DNA of 64,000 nt from Aphanomyces cochlioides (GCA_019828595.1 JAHQRK010000036.1:186001-250000); one strand, 5' to 3'. Counted from the stretch's first letter, positions 22,711 through 33,193 are shown. Notes: generated by a model not told the origin, from the sequence alone. Numbers and translations: made by a program.

Positions 22711-23067
22711 GTTGGGATCTTTCGACGCAAAAGCTACAATGACTTGGTTTACTATCCTCCAACACAGAATCGACGATAAACGGGCCAGGTCGTCGTCCAC
22801 CTGCTGCTGTTCATTCTCACCAAGACTCATCGAAAAGAGACAAGACTCGGACTGGTTTACACTTGTAGATAGTTTGGTTGAGCCGGGGGTGGCTGATTAT
22901 TGTTTTCATCACGTTGGATTGTTGACTGCACGTGTGAGGTGGTGTCGATTGTTTCAAGTGTTCTTTCCCGGGTTGTTCACCTTTAAGTAATTTTGCTTTA
23001 TTATACAATTTTTGTGTGATATTTTGGATAGTTTATTTTATTTTCTCCCAGATCTTTGGAAGGGAGC

Positions 23068-25218
23068 ATGATGAAGATGGTAGATGTGCTCGAGGACATT
23101 GACTTTGACGAGCTCGACGATCACTTGGAGCAATTCCAACAAGATGACTTTATCAAGGAAGCTCTAGCCAAGGGTGTTGACCTACGTCAGTATGCGCAGC
23201 AGATTGATCGTGAGCTCCGAGACGTTGAAATGGAATCCATCACACAATACGTTGCGAAATCGGCCGACATTGTGGACCTGTACAATCAAGTGCAAGCGTG
23301 TGACGACATCCTAGCTCGAATGCAGGAAATGCTCTTGGGGTTCCAAGCTGATTTGGGTGGTATTTCGGACGAAATCCGCAATCTCCAGAATGAATCGATC
23401 GAGATGAATGTCAAGTTACGAAATCGACGTGAAGCAGAGGAGAAATTACGCATCTTCCTCGACCAGGTATCGTACAATGACGAAACATTTTCTGAGGAAA
23501 AATATAGGTGTATATTCCCCCAACCTTGATCGAAGGAATCGACGATGGCGATGTGAACGAAGCGTATGTATCGTACCTTATGATCCTCAACAGCAAGCTC
23601 GCATATGCCAAGCTTAATGAAGCTGCTCCAACCTCCCTTGGCGTCGTACCTGCTCAAGCTAAAGCTGTGCAGCAGGTTGATTCAGATCTCGAAAAGCTCA
23701 AACTTCGAGCTTGCTCACAGGTTCACCGATTTCTTGCAAATTGGCATCCTCACATCAAATTACCGGTAGATTCGCGAATGGCTCCTTGGCCGTATTAACG
23801 ACCTTAAGAAGCCAAAGACGAATGTGCAAATTGTACAACAGTCAACGTTGCTCAAGATGAAGTACTTGGTGGAGTTCTTAAATGACCAAGCGCCGTCTCT
23901 GGCCAACGAATTTCGTGATACTTATGCCGACACGATGAGTCGTATCCTCTTAGGTGTCTTCAAAGCATACCACACGGGCTTGATGAAATTTGTCGAAGAA
24001 AGCGCGACACGGACCGATGTAATTGCCGTCGAGGAAGCAAGCCTCAAGTCTCTATTCAGTTCCCGAGTGAATGCCAAGCAAACTAACGCCTTTGCCATGG
24101 GCGACCGCGATAAAATTCTCGAAGAAGCGCTCCAGCCACCAATTCTCGTCCACATGGCACAAGCTGAAAACCTCAAATGCTCGTATGAAGTTCTTTTCCG
24201 GTCAACGCAGATCCATCTCATCAATGCGGCAACGTCAGAGTACCTCTTCCTCCTCGACTTCTTCAAGGCTACGGAGAGCAGCAATCCCATTCGAATTCGC
24301 GAACTTTTCATGCGCGTCTTTGCAAAAACACTCAGCTTGAGCCTCGAACAACTCGAAAACTACCTCTGTACGTGTAACGATGCCATCGGATTGCTGCTCA
24401 TGATCCGCCTCACCCAAAGTCATCGCCAAGTAATGGAACAGCGGCGTATTCCTGTCTTGGACACGTATTTGAACCGCATTTTGCTTCTCTTGTGGCCTCG
24501 CTTCCATACCGTGGTTGATCTGAATGTCCAAAGTGTCAAGCAAGCAAAGCCAAAGAAACTTGGCAGTGTGGAACTACATCCCCACTACGTTACAAGGCGA
24601 TATGCTGAGTTTGTCGCTTCGCTATTAGGTTTGATTCCTGAAGGTGGCGATGGCGAAGCTGTCTACGTGTCCATGGCGGCGCTGCGTGAAGCCCTTGTCG
24701 AATTATTGGAGAAGCTGAGCGAGAGTCACAAGAGCTCCAAGGAGAAATGTGTTTTCCTCATCAACAATTACGATTTGGTCGTGAGCGTCGTGCAAGAACG
24801 CAAGATCGCATCGGATGAAACGAGCAAGTTTGAAGAATTGCTCGTCGCACAGCGGGAGCGCTTTGTCGAGGAGGAGCTCATGGCTTGGTATGGCACGTTG
24901 ATCGTCTTTGTCCAGCAGACGGAAAGCAAGAAGCCCGAGACGCTTGAGAGTTCCAAAGTCGAAAAAATTGTCAAGGAGTTCAACGCACATTGGAAAGCTG
25001 GCATTGAAAAGATGAACAGCAACATCATGAAGTACTTCTCCAACTTTCGCAATGGCATGGAAATCCTCAAGCAAGTCCTGACGCAACTCCTGCTCTACTA
25101 CACGCGATTTATCGAGCTTGTCAAGAAGAGCTGGACGCGACCACCCAGTTTCAGCAACGATATCGTCACGACGCAAGAAATCCTCTACGAGATCAAAAAG
25201 TATAGCCGATCCTTTTAA
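23068..25218 (+). CDS. VPS52: Vps52, subunit of the GARP/EARP tethering complex
   Basis: Acts at the trans-Golgi network, tethering endosome-derived vesicles together with Vps51, Vps53 and Vps54. The first ATG in frame, 23068, was taken as start. Exons 23068-23466, 23508-23720 and 23770-25218 join in frame to 686 residues, the usual size of the family. Introns are 41 and 49 bp with GT-AG ends. The N-terminal half is coiled coil (DEIRNLQNESIEMNVKLRNR, typical of Vps52/Sac2), and RINDLKKPKTNVQIVQQ across the second junction matches the conserved Vps52 core. The gene starts about 200 bp after the GY array and is convergent with spermidine synthase, 56 bp apart. Confidence 0.9.
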
Positions 25219-25274
25219 GGTAACCCCAGACAAGATGCAAGTCTTTCGTAGATAGATGCAATGTTACAAAAGAT

Positions 25275-26246
25275 TTAAGCAACCGAGCGCTTGGACTTGC
25301 GCACGGGGGCGATCTTCTTTTCAGCAAAGGCAGGCAAGACAAAGGCGGCTTCGTGCAACTTGCTGCTGTAGTATTGAAGACCTTCAGCGACGGAGGCTTC
25401 GACAACACGCTTGGGCTTGTTGAGGGCGTCGGTCGAGTCGTCCAAGGAGCACAAGACGAAACCAATTTGGCCCGAAGGGTACGATGGGATCGTCGTGTAG
25501 GCGTATTGGACGGTGGGGAAGAATTGACCGACACGGCCCAAGACATCAGCGATTAAGTCCAAGTGGAGCCACAAGCATTCACCTTGGGTGCACACGATAC
25601 CGTTGGGGTTCAACGCCTTCTTCATATTTTCGTAGAATTCCGAGCGGAAAAGCACTTCAGCAGGGCCGACTGGATCGGACGAGTCGACGATGATCACGTC
25701 GAACTTGCCGCATTCAGGCGAGCGCAAGAATTCAGCAGCATCTTGGAAGAGGAGAGTCAATCGAGGGTCGTTCAAAGCCGAGGCCATGTGAGGGAGGTAG
25801 ACACGCGAGACTTCAGTGACCTTGGGGTCAATTTCGCACATGACGATCTTTTCAACACCGGCGTGCTTGGCGACTTCACGGGCGACACCACCATCACCGC
25901 CACCGACAATCAAGACCGACTTGGGGTTAGCATGCGAGTAGAGAGGCAAGTGGGCGATCATTTCTTGGTACGAGAATTCATCGCGTTCCGTGCATTGGAT
26001 CACGCCGTCCAAGACCAACACGTTGCCGTAAGTTTGCGACTTGAAGACAAGCACGTCTTGGAAATCCGACTTGCCGTGGTAGAGCACTTCTTCTTGGGCA
26101 AGGCAGAACTTTTGGCCAGGCCACATGGCTTCAGTTTCGGAGAACCACTTGGTGTCAGACATTGTGTGTTGCTGTCGGATTGGGAAATGAACGGCGGCCA
26201 GAGCTCGCTTGAATTGCCGGGCACTTGGCTGCAAGATGCGAAGCAT
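25275..26246 (-). CDS. Spermidine synthase
   Basis: Transfers an aminopropyl group from decarboxylated S-adenosylmethionine to putrescine. A 323-residue single exon. The SAM-binding GGGDGGVAREV and the catalytic-site DSSDPVGPAEVLF are present, as are WFSETEAMWPGQ and LVLDGVIQCTERDEFSYQEM near the N-terminus of the enzyme core. The family is usually about 290-300 residues; Met29 (MSDTKWF, at 26162) would give 295. The 28 extra residues at the N-terminus are basic and free of acidic residues, like a mitochondrial presequence, so two start sites are possible. The first Met is annotated here. The C-terminus is basic (VRKSKRSVA). Confidence 0.95.
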   Translation of the reverse strand: MLRILQPSARQFKRALAAVHFPIRQQHTMSDTKWFSETEAMWPGQKFCLAQEEVLYHGKSDFQDVLVFKSQTYGNVLVLDGVIQCTERDEFSYQEMIAHLPLYSHANPKSVLIVGGGDGGVAREVAKHAGVEKIVMCEIDPKVTEVSRVYLPHMASALNDPRLTLLFQDAAEFLRSPECGKFDVIIVDSSDPVGPAEVLFRSEFYENMKKALNPNGIVCTQGECLWLHLDLIADVLGRVGQFFPTVQYAYTTIPSYPSGQIGFVLCSLDDSTDALNKPKRVVEASVAEGLQYYSSKLHEAAFVLPAFAEKKIAPVRKSKRSVA

Positions 26247-26597
26247 GCGGTTAGGTCAACTTGGATTTGACTGGCCCGCTTGTCACGAAAAGTTTTTTAA
26301 TTGTACAATCGAGTTTACAAATTTTCATATACCTGCCACGCCATTCTTTTTTATTACACTAAGGGAAATCTTCAACTTCAAACTGATTGGGTGTCGAAGC
26401 GATGCCGGGCCATTCAATCGACGGAGTATGCTGCGTATCTCAAGAATCTAAGCCAGCCTTGCGAGGGTTTGACAACGAGTTAGAGACTCTCTGCGGCTCG
26501 TAGGCCAATGGCACAGTCGTTGGGTGGAAAAGACGCTTGAAACGGCCGATCGTGCCGCTTGCTGCCTCTGCGTTTCGTTTCGACAATCTGTCTGACC
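26247..26597. promoter_or_regulatory. Divergent promoter region
   Basis: A 351 bp gap between the starts of spermidine synthase (minus) and the ankyrin protein (plus). No reading frame of note; it must hold both promoters. An AT-richer stretch lies at about 26290-26380. No specific sites recognised. Confidence 0.45.
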
Positions 26598-28014
26598 ATG
26601 TCCGTGCCGTCGAAGTCGCTCGTGGATTTTGCCAACGAAACCCGCTCCCAGGTAGCCAAAGCCAGTGAAAGCAGCACAGCTGAGCCTGTTGGCTCACAGT
26701 CGACTGCTGCTGTGAATGCCAATGTGATACCATCGAAACCGTCGTCGAAGTCGAATGCCACTGGCGACTCTACAACGACTGCAGCGGTTCTGCTCGCCAA
26801 ATCCACTCCGACAGAGACTGGAGATCAACAACAACCTGCCAAAAAAATAACGCTAGCTGACTTTGCCAAGGCTAAAGATGCCTCGACGAAAAGCACCACG
26901 TCTCAAGAGACTGCAACAGAAAAGTTGTCGCTACTCGTTGTGGCCAAGGCCGAGAAAGCGCAACCAACTACGAGCGCAACCAACTCGACAGCACCGTCTT
27001 TGATGAGCGTGGCTCAAACGCAAAAGCCCTCGCTAGCTGACGTTGCTTCCAATTCAAACAAGCCAGCTTCTCTCGTCGAGGCTGTGAATGCAGCCAGCAA
27101 GACCTCCAAGCAATCCCTCGTGGCCGTGACAGATTCGCTGCGGAAGGACGACAAGTCGACATTTGGCAAGGAAACAAGCATTGCTCAAGTGGCAGCGCAA
27201 GTTCATGAAGAAGTGACGAAAGAAGTCGACCAAGCTCTCAAGCAAGCGACGAAAGCTGTCCAGAAGGAAAATGACACGAAGGCGAGCATTGTACTAGCTC
27301 AGGCAGTTCGCGAGCAAGCCAACACGACTGCGCCAAGAGCAACAAAGCCAAGGACAAGCGCAGAAACTGTACCAACCACGACAAAGACAGAGAAGAAGGA
27401 GCCCGTCGCTCCAAAATCAGCGTCGCCGCCACAGTCTCCGACCTACAGCGAGGTGCAATTCCAATCTGCAATAAATCATGACGTGGTGGATGGCAGGAGG
27501 ATGCTGAGTCTGCTGGAAAACCTGCCGTGGACAACCAGAGCGAAGACGCCAGTGAGGACGATGGCCCTGAACGAACAACGCCATCAACAGACAAGCAGCA
27601 GCGAGAGTTCCTCATTGCAGTCTACCGAGGAAACATGCGCAAAGTCCGCGAAATGCTCGACAGTGGGGATGTCGATGTCCACGCCACAGACCAGGTACCG
27701 CCGTAGCTGATGGTACCTGGTAACAATACTAGCATGGATGGAATGGACTCCACTGGGCTGCGTCCCAAGGCCATGGCGACATCCTCAAGTGCTTACTGCA
27801 ACAAGGCGCTGCAGTGAACACCGTCGAGCCAGTCCACTTATGGTCTCCATTGCACGTTGCAGCTATTCGAGCTCATGTTGCCTGCGCCAAAGTCCTGTTG
27901 GCACATGGAGCAACGCGGACGCAAGCAGACATCTATGGAGACAGGCCGATTGACTGCGTGGTGAACTTAAAAGCTGCACGGCGGAAGCAAATGTTGGAGT
28001 TGTTCGATGGTTGA
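26598..28014 (+). CDS. Ankyrin-repeat protein with a repetitive low-complexity N-terminus
   Basis: Exons 26598-27452, 27497-27694 and 27733-28014 join in frame to 444 residues; introns are 44 and 38 bp. The first ATG in frame is 26598 (MSVPSKSLVDF). Residues 1-285 are Ala/Ser/Thr/Lys-rich and contain about nine loosely repeated hydrophobic words of the form [ST]-L-x-x-[VF]-A, for example TLADFAKAK, SLMSVAQTQ and SLADVASNS, about every 20-25 residues. Residues 310-440 are ankyrin repeats (REFLIAVYRGNMRKVREML, GLHWAASQGHGDILKCLLQQ, SPLHVAAIRAHVACAKVLLA). The partner is unknown; it is probably a scaffold. It is convergent with NF-YB, 84 bp apart. Confidence 0.8.
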
Positions 28015-28098
28015 GAGATACATAAGTGATTTAACGATGAATATCTACACTGAGCCCACGGTTCGATCGGCAGATGACCGCTTTGACGGAGGTTCAGC

Positions 28099-28470
28099 TT
28101 ACGACGAGGCGCCAAACGACCCCACGTTGTCCTTCTTGTCGGATTTTTCCACTTTGACGCTTTCTCGGTACTTTTGAAGATACAACTTGAGTGGTTCTAC
28201 ATACGAATCAAATCCGAGGGTGCTCATTGCCCAGATGATATCGTCTCCGTTGATCGTCTTTCTCTTTTCTTGCTGGCATTTGTCGCTTGCTTCAGACGTG
28301 ATGAACGAAATGAACTCCGAGACGCATTCCTGGACCGTTTCTTTTCCGTCCTTCGCGATCTTGGCTGTGTTGGGCAACGACACTTTCATAATACGGGAAA
28401 TGTTGGCAGTTGGGAGGAAGCGATCTTGTTCGCGGATTTCATCGTCGTTCATGTCGTCTTTGCTGCTCAT
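28099..28470 (-). CDS. NF-YB (HAP3) CCAAT-box binding subunit
   Basis: A histone-fold protein of 123 residues that pairs with NF-YC and NF-YA to bind CCAAT promoters. The conserved core is complete: [62 protein letters not shown] and [19 protein letters not shown]. The ATG at 28470 is the first in frame. The frame is open 11 codons further but without ATG. The C-terminal tail is short and Lys/Ser-rich. Confidence 0.95.
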   Translation of the reverse strand: MSSKDDMNDDEIREQDRFLPTANISRIMKVSLPNTAKIAKDGKETVQECVSEFISFITSEASDKCQQEKRKTINGDDIIWAMSTLGFDSYVEPLKLYLQKYRESVKVEKSDKKDNVGSFGASS

Positions 28471-28984
28471 CTTCGCCGAGGTGGACGCTGGTTGGTTGGC
28501 CAAAGGGAGAATGGGACACGAAACTCACGGCTTCGAGAAATTTATTTTAATATCCCTGATTATTAAATTTATTTACTCAAATCAAGGTAAGTTGTAGTCA
28601 ATTTAATATAAATTACAGTTAATTTTAGAAAAAGAACACAACAATTTGAAAATTCAAAACAATCCTAAAAATTGCAGTAAATTCAAAATGACTTGATTTT
28701 TGTATGAAATTCAAATTGTTCGACTTTTATGCGATTTTTTCTATTTTGAATTTTCAACCAATCATAAGTCTATTATTGAAAATATTTTAGCCAATAAGAA
28801 TTGTCCACTAAGGTTGTTGCAGATGACAAAAGTACGCAGGCACGCCTGATGCTGTCGCCAGCTTCTCGGCTCGCCAGCGACCTTAACGTGCAGCATATTG
28901 CGTACATTTCACTCCACCATGGATGATCCAAGCTACTAGACTCAACTCTCTCTGATTCATAAAATGCGAGTTGGATTATTAGAC
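28471..28984. other. AT-rich intergenic
   Basis: Between NF-YB and the first MAPEG gene. About 28540-28800 is very AT-rich with runs of A and T and no coding frame. It contains the NF-YB promoter and, at its right end, the 3' flank of the MAPEG gene. Confidence 0.5.
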
Positions 28985-29449
28985 TTAAAAAGCGCCGACG
29001 ACTGCAGTGATCGCAAGGCCAATGTTGCACAAGAGGGCAATTTGCCAAGCAGCCGTGCGTGGCAAGAAGACGCCTTTGGTGAACGCCACAGAGTGGATAA
29101 TGCGGCAGATGGTGAACACGATAAAGAAAACGCTGGTCGCTGTGCCATTGCCACCAGCAATAATCGACACCCATGCGAGGAGGATGCCAAATGGAAGGTT
29201 TTCCATATCATTGCCCACAATGCGATTCCATCGGTTTTCCTTGTCTTTCGCGGCTTGCAATTCTGCTGGATCCGTGGCCGTCGTGAAGGCTTGCTGGTTG
29301 GGATTCGCCCGGGCGAAGGCCATGTCTTCAGGTGCACGCGTGCCAGCAGTGAATTTCGAGCTCCCTTGGTTGAACAGGCACACGATAAATTTGAAGTAGA
29401 GCACCAGCGTGCACAGCGTTGCGATGCGGATATCTGTGGCCGTTGCCAT
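28985..29449 (-). CDS. MAPEG family membrane protein 1 (microsomal GST-like)
   Basis: A 154-residue single exon with four predicted membrane helices (IATLCTLVLYFKFIVCLF; FGILLAWVSIIAGG; VFFIVFTICRIIHSVAF; IALLCNIGLAITAVVGAF). The MAPEG signature in the second-helix region is present as ENRWNRIVGNDMENLPFG, with Arg, Asn and Glu in the positions that contact glutathione in MGST1 and LTC4 synthase. Likely a glutathione transferase or peroxidase of the endoplasmic reticulum. It is the most divergent of the five copies in the window. Confidence 0.85.
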   Translation of the reverse strand: MATATDIRIATLCTLVLYFKFIVCLFNQGSSKFTAGTRAPEDMAFARANPNQQAFTTATDPAELQAAKDKENRWNRIVGNDMENLPFGILLAWVSIIAGGNGTATSVFFIVFTICRIIHSVAFTKGVFLPRTAAWQIALLCNIGLAITAVVGAF

Positions 29450-30404
29450 GTTGCTATCAAAAGGAGAAATGCACCACTCCGACAGTCGAACACACCCAGA
29501 GACGAGTGTAGGTTGACTTCAGTTGCCCTTCGATGGGCAGTTGGAATTCTCCGGAACTGCATGTCTATTTCAACCAATCAAATTCATTCTCTCCATTGAA
29601 TTATTTGAATTTTAGCCAATCATATCAGTGATTAATGCCTGGGATTGGGGCTGTCGAAAGGCTCTAAACATGGATGAGAGCATAACTTGCGTTACAAGCG
29701 TCATGGAACTTATCTAAGAGCTATGGAGTGAAGATTTCCAAGGAGAGAGCACTGTAGAAGGGAACGGAGAGACGAGCGTGTCTTTGCAATGCTTTTCCCC
29801 CTATCCTGGAGTGTTTTTATCTCGACGCATGGTGAAGTTTGTCATGAGCAATGCTGTCCCTTCCGAGACGACGTGGCGTCATGTATTGCGAAAGCAAGGA
29901 AAGCATAGAACAGTGAGATTTTGGAGCTATTGAATGCATTGAAGAAGCCGCTGAGACGTAGAGACGACAGTGCCGTCGCTGAAGATTGAACGTCTCGTTT
30001 CAACGCAAGAACTCATCGTGGGTGACGGAACAATTCTCTGGTTGATGGTAACGCTCAAGACGAGGAATACAAATGAAGCCGATAGAATGCATCAGGCCAT
30101 TGGAGATGCTAGCAACATGCAGGGGATAGCACGCTTTCCATCAAGGCTTTGCAATTTGCATCGTCGTATCAGCATCATGAGGACTTGGTCGCTGGTGGAT
30201 CGAAATAATCTACGATCTTTCTGCTGGTATCAATGATACACTGTGTGGAGTCGACCAAACGTCGCAGACAGCGATGCGGAGCTTCCCGTGCTCCTCTAGA
30301 GCCACGAGACGAACAAGCACCTGAAGGATGTATTTCGAGAACGAGCCTCAAGTAGATGAAGACCGTGGTGCCAACGAAGCTGCCCAACAACTTGTATTGT
30401 GAGG
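29450..30404. other. Intergenic, no gene seen
   Basis: About 950 bp between MAPEG 1 and the MAPEG pseudogene, both on the minus strand. Only short frames without recognisable content. The two genes point the same way, so this is the MAPEG 1 promoter plus relic sequence. Confidence 0.4.
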
Positions 30405-30871
30405 TTAAAACGCACCGATGACAGCCGTGATAGCGAGGCCAAGGGTACTCAACACGCCAATTTGCCACGCAAGAGTCCGTGGCAAGAAGACACCGTTAGC
30501 AAAAGCCACCGTGTGAACAACGCGGCACACCGTGAAAAGGATGAACAGGACACTCGTCGCCGAGGTGTTGCCTCCAGCAACGATGGAGACCCATGCGGGG
30601 ATGATACCAAGCGGAATGTTTTCCATGTCGTTGCCCACGATGCGGTTTCATCGGTTTTCACGTTCCTTGGCTTTCAGCAACTCTTCCGGGTCCGTGGCGC
30701 GGCGACTGGTTCTTGTGACTTGGCTTGGACATGGGCCAAGTCCTCCGGAGCCCGTGCACCGGACTTGAATTTCACTGTACCTTGGACACCAAGTGCGACG
30801 ATCATCTTGAGATAGAGCACCAAAGTGCATACCGTGGCGATGCGAAGATCAGTCGGGGACGCGCTTGTCAT
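30405..30871 (-). pseudogene. MAPEG family pseudogene 2
   Basis: Starts with a normal N-terminus (MTSASPTDLRIATVCTLVLY) and ends with the usual FANGVFLPRTLAW and LGLAITAVIGAF. In the middle there is a 1 bp frameshift after AKSQEPVAA, about 30704. A few codons later the conserved Trp of ENRWNRIVGND is TGA. With two independent lesions it cannot make a full product. Confidence 0.88.
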
Positions 30872-31437
30872 CTCGAGTCGAAAAGTCAAAATGAGGGAAT
30901 GGAAGGCAGGCATTATTCCCTGTTGGCTCACGTTGGTCGAGGAAGTTCGTGGAACGCACGGTAACAACTTTTCAACAATTTTTTGTCACTCTCTGTTTAT
31001 TCCAGGTCGTAGATGCAATTGTCCAGCGATGAACTCCATCAACTTAAGGCAGAGTGAAGCCACAGGACACCAGAAGAGATGAAACGTGCTGGGGGAGCGT
31101 CATCCAAGCGCGTGGAGGTCACAAGAACGCCATGCTCCTCCCAGCTCATGCGAAAAGTTCTCAAGACAGCGTACAAGTTCGACGATTAGAAGCACCTCCC
31201 ACTGCCAGTCAGAGGACAGTGATCCTGTCAATGTTGCCTTCCTCTGATGGCCATCACCCATCGCCCGTGAAAGATGCCGCCATTCCGACGAATTCCAAGC
31301 GCGTTGTCATTGACAGGGAACGTGAAACGTCATATGCATCCAGCGAATTCCGACTGCCTCGTTAAGATCGGATCAGACGGACACGGCGACAGTCAGCCCC
31401 ACACTTCGACTTTGTCATTTCGAGATTTCCCAGGATC
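30872..31437. other. Intergenic between divergent MAPEG copies
   Basis: About 560 bp separating the pseudogene (minus) from intact MAPEG 3 (plus). No convincing coding frame. Likely promoter DNA for MAPEG 3. Confidence 0.4.
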
Positions 31438-31902
31438 ATGACAAGCTCTACTGACATCCGCGTCGCGGCAGTGTGTACGTTGGTGCTGTACGTCAAGCTC
31501 GTCGCCGCACTGCTTGCCCAAGGAGGATCGAAATTCAAGTCTGGCTCGCGCGCACCAGAGGACGTCGCGTATGTCAACAGCAAGCAGAAGCCGGAAGAGC
31601 AAGCTTTAATCACACCACCGGAAGCTTTGGAAACGGCCAAGGAAGTGGAAAATCGATGGAATCGCATCGTCGGCAACGACTTGGAAAACATCCCGATCGG
31701 CATTGTCGTCGCATGGGTGTCGATTGCTGCTGGAGGAAACAGCACAGCGACGAGCGCGTTATGCATCCTCTTCACAGTCTGCCGCATCGTGCACACTTTG
31801 GCGTTTGCCAACGGCGTCTTCTTGCCGCGTACACTTGCGTGGACGATTGGCGTGTTGAGTACGCTCGGCCTGGCCATCAACGCCGTCGTGGGTGCTTTTT
31901 AA
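31438..31902 (+). CDS. MAPEG family membrane protein 3
   Basis: Intact 154 residues with four hydrophobic helices and the signature ENRWNRIVGNDLENIPIG, including the glutathione-contact Asn and Glu. Loop 1 is longer than in MAPEG 1, with a PEEQALITPPEALET insertion. It lies 50 bp tail-to-tail from LRR membrane protein 1, the same arrangement seen for MAPEG 5 and LRR protein 2. Confidence 0.87.
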   Translation: MTSSTDIRVAAVCTLVLYVKLVAALLAQGGSKFKSGSRAPEDVAYVNSKQKPEEQALITPPEALETAKEVENRWNRIVGNDLENIPIGIVVAWVSIAAGGNSTATSALCILFTVCRIVHTLAFANGVFLPRTLAWTIGVLSTLGLAINAVVGAF

Positions 31903-31952
31903 TCCATAATATAGTCAACCAGTGTATGACGGACAACATAAAGACGTGTACA

Positions 31953-33193
31953 TTAAGGATCAAGATGGCGCTGTTGAGAAGGCTGAGCCCGTGGAGATGA
32001 AGTCGCGACGTAGCCAGAACTCTGGGCAGAGCTCTTGATGTAGTTGGAGCTGATGTACGTGGACCGCTCGTGGAAGTCGTCGCCACGGCGTCGTCGATAT
32101 CGAAATGTTTGGTTGGCAGCATAGAGCACGACGAGGACAATGAACCCCGCGGCGGCATATTTTGCCATGAATCCTATCGCAGCCCGTGAGGAGATATCGA
32201 CACAAATGGGAGCACGCACCGGCAAACTCGTTGTTCGATCCTGTCGACGACGTGGCTACTGCTGTCACGCAGATGTAGTTGCCATTGAAATAGCTTGGTG
32301 GCTTCAAGCAAGTCGGGTCTGTCGAGACAACCGACTCGTTCGGGTCGATCGTCAAGACAAAGTCAGGCTGCGACATTAAGTTATAGCTCGCCGCGTCCAT
32401 GACGATCGACTGGATGGCATTGCCCGAGAGATCCCTACAGCAGCCGTGAGAAACCGAGAGCCAAGGGGTTTTGCACTACAGTCGTTTGAGCTGTGCTGGC
32501 ATGTTGCTGCATCGCAGGGTGGTCAAGTTGTTCCCGTTCAGCGACCTACACAAGCTGAATTGAGCGTGTCGACGGGTAGCGATCCTTACAGAGACTGAAG
32601 CGATCGAGGCAAATTGGACCAGACGCTGCCGTCGATTGCTGTGATTCGGTTGTAGCTCAGATCCCTACGGAAGAATGACCAGCAGCGTTCATATTGGCCA
32701 TCGAAGAGGGCGACGTACAAGGTCTGGATGGTGGACGGAAGCTGTGGAAAGCTCAGCGACGTGAGGACATTGTGGCTCAAGTTCCTACAGCATCCGGATA
32801 AGTTTGCAGTCGGCGGCGGCCACGTACAAGGTGAGCACCCTTGACGACTGATCGGACGACGGCGATGGAAAGTTGGCAATGTAGTTGAAGGACAAGTCCC
32901 TATCGAGTGTGTCAACCACGCTGATTCCACGATCTTTTGACGTACACAGTCGTCGCCAGCGTCGGGATGGTCGAGACGACTGAGATGTTGCGATGTGAGA
33001 GGTCAAGCGCGTCCGACGTCACAGAGACCATCGTGGCTGTCGTTTCATTCACAACACAATAGCTCGCCGGCGTCACCATGCTTGTGTTGGTGTCGTTGGC
33101 GTACATCGGGCACTTGTTCATGAGGATCGTGTCGGCCAAGCACGAGCCAAGCAGGCCCGCGAGCGCCACAGCGGCAAGACGGCGGCAACTCAT
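31953..33193 (-). CDS. Leucine-rich repeat single-pass membrane protein 1 (receptor-like protein)
   Basis: Signal peptide MSCRRLAAVALAGLLGSCLA, then an N-terminal cap with Cys and N-glycosylation sites. About six LRRs follow, nearly one per exon: LDLSHRNISVVSTIP, DLSFNYIANFPSPSSD, NLSHNVLTSLSFPQLP, DLSYNRITAIDGSVW, SLNGNNLTTLRCSNMP and DLSGNAIQSIVM. Introns of about 45 bp start GTACGT or GTAAGG and end TAG just before the next L-x-L core. A membrane-proximal domain with two Cys (PTCLKPPSYFNGNYICVTAV) precedes an intron at about 32182-32228. The transmembrane helix (YAAAGFIVLVVLYAA) and a 50-residue cytosolic tail with ERSTYISSNYIKSS complete it. There is no kinase domain. Roughly 330 residues; exact exon ends were partly inferred. 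Confidence 0.8.

Larger units (their letters stand above)
9609..22866. repeat. Tandem array of 10.4 copies of a 1271 bp two-gene unit
   Basis: Unit content in order: a minus-strand gene (321 bp), a shared upstream region (211 bp), a plus-strand gene (453 bp) and a 3' spacer (286 bp), total 1271 bp. Minus-gene stops fall at 9673, 10944, 12215, 13485, 14756, 16030, 17306, 18577, 19848, 21119 and 22390, so the period is 1270-1276. Copies look identical by eye apart from a few indels: a CT deletion at about 12769 and an extra A at about 13264 in unit 3, a 3 bp insertion at about 15129 in unit 5, and 5 bp of insertions at about 17262-17276 before the unit 7 minus gene. The left edge is about 9609. 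The right edge, at about 22866, cuts the shared upstream region of unit 11. Coding and spacer DNA are equally conserved, which implies recent expansion or strong homogenisation. Confidence 0.97.

Noticed and set aside
9609..22866. CRISPR-like array
   Set aside because: Unit length is 1271 bp with two genes per unit in a eukaryotic context; no short repeat and spacer pattern.
25353..26270. Plus-strand frames opposite spermidine synthase
   Set aside because: Antisense shadows of a well-conserved enzyme.
28174..28597. Plus-strand frames opposite NF-YB
   Set aside because: Antisense shadows without motifs.
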